From NCBI RefSeq assembly GCF_027595985.1, contig NC_073306.1:84679599-84743598 (forward strand): a stretch of DNA of 64,000 nt, read 5' to 3'. Source of the stretch: Sorex araneus. Lineage: Eukaryota > Chordata > Mammalia > Eulipotyphla > Soricidae. Under the pieces are notes generated by a model. It ran no database searches, had not been told where the DNA came from, and saw nothing but the letters and a program-made list of their open reading frames with translations. Each line of letters starts with the position of its first letter. Position 1 is the first letter of the stretch. Made by a program: the position numbers and the translations under genes. Shown piece after piece: positions 56,949 to 64,000 of the stretch.

Positions 56949-57117
56949 CTAAAGAACCAGGGAGGTATACCCCACGGGCACTAGCCCCTCCACACCATCG
57001 CGCCCACAGTGGAGCCAGTCCTCATCCACGGTGGCGATGATCTGCAGTACTTCTCCACGCCGGAAGCTCAGCTGGTCAGGTCCTGCCGCAGTGTGGTCAC
57101 AGAGCGCCCGGACTGCC
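56949..57117 (-). CDS. RUSC1: RUSC1 last coding exon (SH3 domain)
   Basis: The acceptor is GCCCCCCACAG. It encodes the SH3: AVRALCDHTAAGPDQLSFRR, GEVLQIIATVDEDWLHCGRD, GVEGLVPVGYTSLVL, then TAG. The ALYDY-type motif is ALCDH here, and the P-x-x-Y motif is PVGY. Confidence 0.95.
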
Positions 57118-57886
57118 CTGTGGGGGGCCAAAGGGAGATGCTGGGATGAGGTGAGGTGTGGTGCTCTGCTGTCCCCAACCCTCACCTTCCTGGTCTGGTG
57201 AAAGGTCTCTTGCTTCGACTCAGTAGAACAGTGACTGGGCTTTGTGAGGTGTGGCAACTATTATCAACCGAAAAATCTCACTGGGGCCCCAGTTCCTTCC
57301 TGAGCCCTAAACCCTTTCCTTGGCTATTTGACATGATTGGGGGGAAGGGTTGTGCTTGTGCTGCAATCCAGCTGTGCTCAGGGATCACTCCTGGTGGGCT
57401 CACAGGACTATGTGTGGGGCCAGGGGTCGAACCCAGGTCTACCATGTGCGAGGCTCTTGCCTTTCCAGCTGTCCTTTCTCTGGTCCATTACCGTACATGA
57501 TTTGGCTTGTATGGTACTCACCAAGTGACTCAGCCCTCCAAACAGTTCCCCCTTGTGTGAACTTTCCATTTGCACACCTTCTATCCAATTGCTCCTGGCA
57601 AAAACTTACACTTATCTAATCCTCAGAACGTGTCTTATATTTCTATTTACCACTATACCAGCTTATTCTCAAGCTCCACTGCCACTATCCTAGTTTAGGT
57701 CTGTGTGTCTATAAGATCATCTCTCGGAATCTGTCGGAATCTCTCCTGGCCTCCCTCCCCAGCTCTTTCCCTCTGTAGCCATCAGATATCCTGTGAAAAC
57801 ATCAGCTAACCCAGGTTGAAATTCTTCAGTGGCTCCCATTGCCTTGTGGTAAAGTCTAGGCCCCTTAAACTTTAGAACACACACAA

Positions 57887-57920
<34 letters not shown>

Positions 57921-60900
57921 AGTGTCACTGCTGCCCACATCCACCTCTTCAGCCACAACCAACCTCATCCCCACAGCTCCTCACCAAATGTGGCCTTCTT
58001 TGTCACTGTCTCCACCAGCCCTGAGCCCTCACAGCCTGGGGAAGAAGCCCTGTCCAGATGATCCTGGTGACTCGGTCATCCGACATTTAGAACTCCAATA
58101 TATTCTCTGTATTCTCTGCCCTTGCATGATGTGTTTATAAAAACCAGAATAAGAAATCCAGCCTCACTCAGGGGATTGAGAGAACCTAAAGAACGCCAAA
58201 CCCTATAGGATCCCGATGCCCAGTTAGAAGTACCTTGCAGGTAAGCACATCCCTCAGTGGACACGAGACTGCCAACTGCACATAAACATTACCAAAGTTA
58301 CCACTCTGAGGAGCTGGAGATAGGACGGCGGGGAAGAAGCTTGTCTTGCACAAGGCTGACCTGGGTACCATCCTCCATATCTAACAGGGTCATCCGAGCC
58401 CCACCAGGAGTGATCCCTGAGCACCACTGGATGCTACCCAAAAACCAAAACAAAGCATTACCTGGGCTCTTGCCAGACACTATGGACTTTACATAAAATT
58501 ATATTCAGTCTTTGCAACAGCATAACACCCTCTTCTCACAGAGAAGGGGAGGCTCATACTTGAAAGCAAAGATGCACAACAGCTAAGCAGGCCTCAGCAC
58601 TCACACCGTGACCGACTGACCACCTGTTGGGAAGGCCCCTTACAAGCACTCATTCTCCTGAGCCCGCACCTATACCCCTCAACTATGTATGGGCCCCCTC
58701 ACCTGTGCATGAGCCCCCCAGTGTGCATGAGCCCTTCACCTGTGTGTCTGCACCCTGCTGGATGCTGGGGCCTCAAGCTCTTCGGGAGGGCTGGGAGTCT
58801 CGGGAGGTGCCCCCCGCTTCACCAGAGCCAACACATTCACAGTCGGAGACAACCAGCTGGACGGTCTCCTGGAGGAAAGACAGGGACACAGGTGACACTC
58901 TGGCCTGAACAGGAACCCAGGACTTTGGGGAGGTGGGGGAAGGGCTGGTTCCCTGGGGTCAAGGTTCGATCACTGCAGAAGGCAGGGCAGACACTGGGAG
59001 GTGCAAGTGCTCTCAGGGGACACAAAGGAGCTGGACACAGGCTTGCAAGACCCAAGTCACAAGGAGATCCCAGTCACGACCCAGGGGACAGCTGCCAGTG
59101 GGCAGGTCCCAGCAAGGGACTCTGGCAATTCCCTCTTTCTAAAAGGGTGGGGACAGGATCCACAACCTAAGCACGCCCTAAACACGCCCCAGCACGTCAG
59201 GAAGGCGGGAGAGCACCCAGCTTTGGCTGTGGCAGTGACTCGAGTGGTGACTCCCATAGGGATTCACAGATAGACTCAGATGGGGCCGCTAAATCTTCGT
59301 TCTGGACTAAAAAAAGGGCGGCCAACCCCCTGCCTGAGGGTTATATTGGGTATGCGGGAGCTCTGAAGGGACCAGAGATGTGGAGGAGACGAGGCACCCC
59401 ATTACCTGGACTTCAGGGCTCCACTCTCAGCTTCTGACAGTGCCCCAGGCACTCCAAAGAGTCTCCCAAGCCAGAGGCCTCTGCCCAGGGACGCCTCCTC
59501 TGTGGGCGGGGACCTCTCCTGGGTACCCTCGGCTGCCGGCCCAGGCTGCCTGCACCCCCATCGGGGAAGACGGAAGCCTTCGGCACCCCCAGAGGCATAG
59601 ACCCGGGAGGCCTGGGTCAGCTGGTCCCACCAGCTGCTGGGAGCAGATGCGCCTGAGGGCGCTGAAGGGCCAGGTGGCGCTTCGCCTGCGCCGCCCCGGA
59701 GGCTCTGGGCCAGCCGGCCCCCCCAGTGCAGCACAGCTTGCATCGTCTGCTGCAGCGCAGGCGGCGAGCCGGGCAGGGCGGGGGCCTGTGGTGGGCCCAA
59801 CGGCAGGTGGTGGTGGTGCTCGAAGAGCAGGTCCAGGTGAAAGGTGAGCACGGACAGCGGCTGCAGCAGGAGCAGCAGCTCTGTGGACAGTGCTGGGCAG
59901 CTGGCCCGAGCCAGCGAGAAGAAGCCAGTGGGCAGGTAGAGAAGGGACAGCAGGCCTGCAGGGACAGAGATGACATCAGCCCTCGACCCAGAGCTTGCAT
60001 CTGCCCAGTCAACCACCATCTCCGAAGGACAAGGCAGAGTGAGGGGCCTGGGGTCAACGGTGGACCAGCCTAGAGGGAGGTGGGCGGAACACGTGGTGGA
60101 CGAACAGGAATAGAGGGGGGGCGGGGGCCACTGGAGCAAAAGGGGGGGTGGGAGTTATAGACTGAGGGTTCGGTAGAACCTTACTGAGGGGCCCAAGAAA
60201 ACAGAAGCAAGTGGGAAAAGGCAAAGAACAGTCTCTGGGGAGGGGAATGTGAGCCTCGGGAACGGTGGGGAGGTCTGAGGTCCCAGCACCCAGCACCAGG
60301 GACTGAGCAGAAGACAGCCCCTCCCATCCCGCTTCTGACCTGCATCCTCCTGGAGCCTGGAGAACCACAGTTCCAATTGCTTCGTGCTGGGGAAGAGAGA
60401 GGGGAATCGGAGCTCATGGAGAAAGGGGCAGCTTCTCTGGGGACCAGGGCCACCACTACTGTCCCACCAAGATAGGATGCCCCTAAGGTCCCCGAATCCT
60501 GAAGCGGGGTGGCCGCCACAACTCACTTGAGTAGGCCCAAGATGAAAGCATGGAAGCGGCTGCGGCTGCTGCTTAGGGGCCCCAGTCGGCTGACCTGGCT
60601 GTACAGGGTTCCCAGGGCACGGGGGCCGCTGCCTGGAGACAGGACGCTGTCAGCCCCCAGCTCCGCATGGCCCCCTCTCCTGGCTCCCGCCCGACGCTCC
60701 CCTTCACCTGGCTTCACCGAAGCTTCCACCACGCTCCAGGGACTGCTTCTGCGCTGCCCGGTGATGAGGTCTTTGCGGAAAGGCTTGAGCCCGTCGGCAA
60801 CCAGGGCGTGCAGGGCCGGGCACAGGGTGGTGAGCACCAGGTGGCCCACGTCGGGGCTCAGCCGGCTATCCCCCAATTGCGCCTGCAGGAAGGTGCGAGG

Positions 60901-63900
60901 GCCTAGCGATGCCTCCAGCCCCTCCCTGCCTGCGGTTCCTGCCCTGCGCCCCCAGCGACATTCTAACTGCGGGCCCCAATACCTCCCCAGAGGTATCCTC
61001 ACCTTCTGAACCAAGTTCCTGGCGGCCCCAAAGTGCGAGATGATTTTATCCACCGCGGCGCTCACGGCTATCAGGAGACCTGCGGAGGAAAAAGCGCCTG
61101 GTCTCCCGCGCAAAACGCCGCCTCGATCTAATCTGGGCCTGTGCGGGGGACACTGTCCCTGGCCCCGGTCCGAGTCGGGGGTCCTACCTTTCTTCTGCTC
61201 CTGCAGTTGGCCAGGCCCACTCTGGGCTTCTGCCATCCACAGCCGCTGGGCCCCGGGGACGCCGGCAAATGACCAGGAACTACGGACTGGGGTGAGGGAA
61301 GAAGAACGCGGTGACACTTACCAAGGGTCACCCCGAGGCCTCTGGGATTACAAACAGGTCGTCTCGGCAGGGCGGGCACAGGGCGGGCTGGGGCCCCGCA
61401 CGCACCCCGACACTCGCAGCCTCTTTTCCCCTGCAACCCCCTGGGTCCTCGGGGCCGGCTCCCACCTCCTCGCTCCCGGCTCTCGCCTCCAGCCCAGCGG
61501 TCCTGAAGGGCGGGAGGCGACAGGCCGCGGGAAGGAGGGCGGCGGGCCGGGAGCACGTGGGGAGCTGGGGCCAATGGAGAGACAGACAGACGGGAAGGGT
61601 GGAGAGACGGAGGACAGCCCCGGACCCAGAGGCTGCAAGGAGCCGGAAAGGGGAAGCCGGGACGCCTCGCCCTGGGCTGATCGGCGGTGGCGGCGGTGCC
61701 GCAGAGTGACGGAGCCTTTTCCGTCGAGGGGCCTCGGGCAGCTTTACCCTTCACCCTGCCCCAGCAAGCCTAGAGTCGGCCAGGAAATCCCAGAGTGTGC
61801 ACCAGGGCCCCTAACCATGCTCTTGCTGGGACCCCGGCAAACGGAGTCTGGAAGCCCAGTAAGGCCACGTCAACTCTGCCCCGGCCACGCAGACCGGAAA
61901 GCTGCAACCTGCCCCAGCGCCCTAAGTGGGGTACGCGGACTCCGCAGACCCAATCCGAGCGCGGGATGGGAGCCACCAAGGTAAAGGGACCAAGCGGAGC
62001 CCGACGCGCAGGGCGGGGCGGGGCGGGGCGGGGTGGGGCGGGCGCACGATCTCCGCAGGCCCAATGGGAGGGCGGGGATCAATCAGGGGGCGGGGCGGGG
62101 CGGCCGCGCCTGGAGCGGGACCCACGGGCCAGCCCGGTTCCGTCTTACGTAGCCTAGGCGGAGGCGGTGGGCTTCTGGTCCAGCGAGGGGCTTTCGGCGG
62201 ACGAGGTGGAGGTGGCAGCGGGGGGACGGATACCTGGCGGGGTGGGGGAGCCGCGGCGGGGAAGGTGCTACTTCTGGGAAAGAGCGGGGACAGCAGCAAT
62301 GCCAGCTCAGGACTGGCCAGGCAGGGCAGGGCCCCCCGAGCCGGAGGCGAATAGGCCCCCACCGGGGACAGGCGGACAGGCAGCAATTGCTCCTCTGGGG
62401 GAGTCGGCGCCTCCAGCAGCCGCAGCCCGGCGCAGGGCCAGCCGGCCAGAGGGGCCAGGAGCAGAGACCTGGCTGCGCCCACGCCCCCACCCTCCAACAG
62501 GGGGCGCCCGTCGGCCGAGAGCCGGAAAAACAGGGGCGGCGGGAGCAGGAGGGGACCGGCTGCAGGCGGGCGTGGCGGGGCAGGTGCGGAGGGGCAGGTG
62601 CAGGTGCGGGGCAGCCAGGCAAGGAGGGGCGGGAGAAAGAGGGAGCAAAAAGTTAGTCCCGCGACCCGAGTGCCCACCCTGTGCCCCTTTCCCGGAGCGC
62701 TCCCTGGTGGCAGGGGACGAGGAGGACGGGTGACACCGAAAGGCGGGGAGACGCGGGAGCGGATCTGGCGCCTCGGGGTCGGGCCGAGGCCGGAGCCCCG
62801 CCCTCCGCCCGCTTTCTCCCGCCGCCTCTTACCCTCCAGGCGTGCCTGCGCGCCGGGCTTCTCGGGCTCCTGGGCGCCTGCGGCCTCCCGGCGGGCCGCG
62901 GGACTCACGGCCCTGCCCTCCTCGGGCTGCCCCTCGGCTATGGGCTGCAACCCCGGGCGGTTCTTCTTCCTCCGGGGCGGCACGGGGGGCGGCGGCGGCC
63001 GGGGTGGGACCAAGGCCCAGCCTGCGGGGGGGTCCCGGGGCGGGAGGGGCGGGGGCGGTGCCCGACTTCGCGTGCGGAGTTCCTTGAAGGTGGTGACTTC
63101 CCGCGGTGGCGCGGGCGCGGCGCCCAGCGTGCCGGTGGGGGGCAGCTCGGTGTCGGGCGAGAAGACGATGAGCCAGTCACTGCGGTCTTTCTTGGCCTGC
63201 GGCACGAGGGGCAGCCCCGGGCCCCGCTTGCGCTTCTGGGCTAGCTCGTGGAAGGACGTGATCGTCCGCTGAGGCACCGGCTCCTCGCTGACGTCACTTC
63301 TCCATCCCCCCTCGAGGTTCCCGGCTTCTGCTCTCGAGCCCGAATCCGTTCTTCCCCTGTCTGCTTTCGCCGCGGGCTCGCCCTTCCCAGCTTCTGCCGT
63401 CCAAGCGGGGGTCGTCTCCCCGTGGGCTTTCCAAGCCGGGTTATTGTTCTCGACGATGTTCCCGTCTGCTTCGATTTTCTCTGTGTCGATTTTCCAAATA
63501 GGGTTGATGTTCCAGCTGGGCTCCGTTTTCCCGGCGCCCGTTTTCCCGTCCTCGGGCTCCGGGAGTTCGGTGGTGGGGAGGTCCGGCTCCTCACCCTCGT
63601 CCTCTTCTTCCAGCCCGGGGGAAGCGACGTCCTGGCAGGTGGTGAGCGCGTTGCAGTTGGAGTCCAGGCCAGGACCGGGAGGGGAGGAAGCCCCAGAGCA
63701 GGAATCCGGGGAGCAGCAGAAGCTGTCTGGGGAGCAGGCATTGGGCCCGGCAGAGGCCGGCGGGGAGCCCGGCTCCTGAGCGCAGATGTGGGGCCGAGGC
63801 TGGGCATGCTGGTCGTGGGGGAGGTCCCGCGAGTAGACCGAGACCGGCGACTCGTCAGGGCTGAGATCTGAGCAGGAGCTGAGAGAGGATGAGCAGCCGG

Positions 63901-64000
63901 GGTCGGAGGGGGAAGCCGGCCCTTCGTCCTCTGGCGCCGGGTCCTGCCGGTTCTCCAGCCCCTGCCCGTGCTCCTGGCAGCATCGGCAGGGCACCGCCGG
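56949..64000 (-). CDS. RUSC1: RUSC1 (NESCA), RUN and SH3 domain protein, 5' end outside window
   Basis: RUSC1 is a cytosolic/vesicle adaptor linked to TrkA and NEMO signalling and to AP-4 vesicle transport. Nine coding exons on the minus strand join in frame to ~839 residues, ending TSLVL and TAG (56949-56951). The order is: acidic Ser/Pro-rich N-terminal half (62833-64000); RUN domain in exons 61079 to 59955; Pro-rich linker; C-terminal SH3 (RAVRALCDHT through EGLVPVGYTSLVL). The first in-window codons read P-A-V-P-C-R-C-C. The GTG at 63994 is an internal Val, not a start, so at least one further 5' exon or exon part is missing. The human 433-residue NESCA form would begin at the Met of MAEAQSG in exon 61188-61286. 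It is convergent with ASH1L. Identity is from recall, not a search. Confidence 0.95.
57118..58739 (-). other. RUSC1 last intron
   Basis: 1.6 kb. It contains old SOR-type SINE copies at about 57350-57490 (-) and 58310-58450 (+) and an AC microsatellite (57877-57921). Otherwise unique sequence. Confidence 0.7.
57877..57921. repeat. AC microsatellite
   Basis: (AC)n with two interruptions (ACAAAC), ~45 bp, in the last RUSC1 intron. Confidence 0.9.
58740..58868 (-). CDS. RUSC1: RUSC1 penultimate coding exon
   Basis: The acceptor is TCTTTCCTCCAG and the donor GTGAAG. It encodes RPSSWLSPTVNVLALVKRGA, PPETPSPPEELEAP and RVQTH. It is too short to appear as an ORF and was found by reading the minus strand between exons. 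Confidence 0.92.
58869..59405 (-). other. RUSC1 intron, 537 bp
   Basis: Between GTAATG (donor side, 59405) and CCTCCAG (acceptor side, 58869). No repeat recognised. Confidence 0.75.
59406..59955 (-). CDS. RUSC1: RUSC1 exon, RUN end and proline-rich linker
   Basis: The acceptor is CTGTCCCTGCAG and the donor GTAATG. It encodes LLSLLYLPTGFFSLARA, LQPLSVLTFHLDLLFEHHHH, LQQTMQAVLHWGGRLAQSLR, SSWWDQLTQASRVYASGGAE and RGLWLGRLFGVPG. The end of the RUN domain is followed by a variable Gly/Ser/Pro linker. Confidence 0.94.
60340..60386 (-). CDS. RUSC1: RUSC1 47-bp exon, RUN domain
   Basis: The acceptor is CTCTTCCCCAG and the donor GTCAGA. It encodes TKQLELWFSRLQEDA. Phases match both neighbours. Confidence 0.92.
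60527..60632 (-). CDS. RUSC1: RUSC1 exon, RUN domain
   Basis: The acceptor is TCCTGTCTCCAG and the donor GTGAGT. It encodes SGPRALGTLYSQVSRLGP then SSSRSRFHAFILGLL. Confidence 0.93.
60708..60882 (-). CDS. RUSC1: RUSC1 exon, RUN domain
   Basis: The acceptor is CCTTCCTGCAG and the donor GTGAAG. It encodes AQLGDSRLSPDVGHLVLTTL, CPALHALVADGLKPFRKDLI and SSPWSVVEASVKP, the conserved RUN block. Confidence 0.94.
61003..61079 (-). CDS. RUSC1: RUSC1 exon, RUN domain start
   Basis: The acceptor is TTCCTCCGCAG and the donor GTGAGG. It encodes LLIAVSAAVDKIISHFGAAR then NLVQK, the first helix of the RUN domain. Confidence 0.93.
61188..61286 (-). CDS. RUSC1: RUSC1 exon with NESCA start Met
   Basis: The acceptor is CCCTCACCCCAG and the donor GTAGGA. 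It encodes RSSWSFAGVPGAQRLWMAEAQ then GQLQEQKK. The Met of MAEAQSG is the start of the short NESCA isoform in human. Confidence 0.92.
61995..62105 (-). promoter_or_regulatory. GC-box/CCAAT cluster, possible internal RUSC1 promoter
   Basis: Tandem GGGGC/GGGGCGG units (about 62010-62042 and 62086-62102) are consensus-like Sp1 sites. An ATTGG (CCAAT on + at 62061-62065) and a GATTGAT lie between them. It sits upstream, in the RUSC1 direction, of the exon bearing the NESCA start Met, within CpG-rich DNA. Promoter function is inferred. Confidence 0.45.
62149..62559 (-). CDS. RUSC1: candidate RUSC1 cassette exon (411 bp, in frame)
   Basis: It is bounded by CCGCCTGCAG on the 3' splice side and a GTAAGA donor. 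Entry and exit phases are both 1, so it can be included or skipped without a frameshift. It encodes 137 residues including FFRLSADGRPLL, PVRLSPVGAYSPPARG and the basic-proline segment PPLPPPPRPPKAPRWTR. The human 902-residue protein as I recall it skips it (GLE-V-RSSW). GC-rich DNA keeps frames open by chance, so transcript evidence is required. Confidence 0.4.
62833..64000 (-). CDS. RUSC1: RUSC1 large N-terminal exon (partial)
   Basis: It reads PCRCCQEHGQGLENRQDP, SSSLSSCSDLSPDESPVSVY, an acidic stretch, then W-rich repeats of the type NPIWK / NPAWK / TPAWT, RTITSFHELAQKRKRGPG, DRSDWLIVFSP, EVTTFKELR and PPPPPVPPRRKKNRPG. The donor GTAAGA lies at 62832. TSFHELA and TTFKELR look like a duplicated short motif. 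Polyproline tracts are candidate SH3 or WW ligands. It is open at the window edge. Confidence 0.92.

Larger units (their letters stand above)
59400..64000. other. CpG-rich, GC-rich domain over RUSC1
   Basis: Base composition changes sharply from the AT-rich, SINE-filled ASH1L part. CpG is frequent from ~59.4 kb and highest after ~60.5 kb. SINEs are absent. Short RUSC1 introns lie here: 59956-60339, 60387-60526, 60633-60707, 60883-61002, 61080-61187, 61287-62148 (or to 62832 if the candidate exon is skipped). I see no further genes on the + strand; long + strand frames are GC-driven shadows. Confidence 0.8.

Noticed and set aside
61040..61984. 314-codon + strand ORF
   Set aside because: Antisense to RUSC1 exons in GC-rich DNA, where stops are rare. 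It has no recognisable domain.
62598..63272. 224-codon + strand ORF and similar frames to 63871
   Set aside because: Antisense shadow of the RUSC1 N-terminal exon; Gly/Arg-rich composition reflects the complement of Pro/Ala codons. A non-coding antisense RNA here cannot be excluded but is not supported by the sequence.
61922..63994. 690-codon minus-strand ORF starting at 63994
   Set aside because: The first codon is GTG within P-A-V-P-C-R-C-C, an internal Val of RUSC1. The frame continues past a GTAAGA donor at 62832 into intron, so only 62833-64000 is firmly coding.

Overview
This is mammalian nuclear DNA, most probably from a shrew (Soricidae, likely Sorex). The evidence is dense coverage by a tRNA-headed SINE whose antisense copies begin with a T-run, GGGTCACACC, and end in a B-box-like GGATCGAACCCGGGT and GCTCCAGCCCC. 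I recognise this from memory as the Sorex (SOR-type) SINE. The gene order also fits a placental mammal: ASH1L and RUSC1 lie tail to tail, as on human 1q22.

Positions 1 to about 54135 (+ strand) hold the 3' third of ASH1L, the SET-domain histone H3K36 methyltransferase. I resolved 22 coding exons, all with GT-AG introns and consistent phases. They encode the last ~978 residues: an FQLP motif, AWS, SET, post-SET, bromodomain, PHD finger, BAH domain and C-terminal tail, with a stop at 51773-51775. A ~2.3 kb 3'UTR follows, ending near an ATTAAA signal at 54114-54119. The first exons of the gene lie left of the window.

Positions 54136-56390 are a short convergent intergenic spacer. From 64000 down to about 56390 (- strand) lies RUSC1 (NESCA), coding for a proline-rich N-terminal region, a RUN domain and a C-terminal SH3 domain. 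The 5' end runs off the right edge. This part is GC- and CpG-rich, with few SINEs, and contains a promoter-like GC-box cluster and a candidate extra in-frame exon.

The ASH1L introns are filled with retroposons: (i) SOR-type SINEs of many ages; (ii) a second SINE family with the same tRNA-like head but a different tail, in short and long forms; (iii) an L1 3' end; (iv) non-coding elements that share only the terminal part of the L1 3' end, two of them carrying a CpG-rich 5' block. Several insertions have exact target-site duplications, and some are nested. I found no RNA gene, CRISPR array, bacterial feature or endogenous retrovirus. Nothing here amounts to a new biological system. The most unusual material is the retroposon structure and the candidate RUSC1 exon and promoter.
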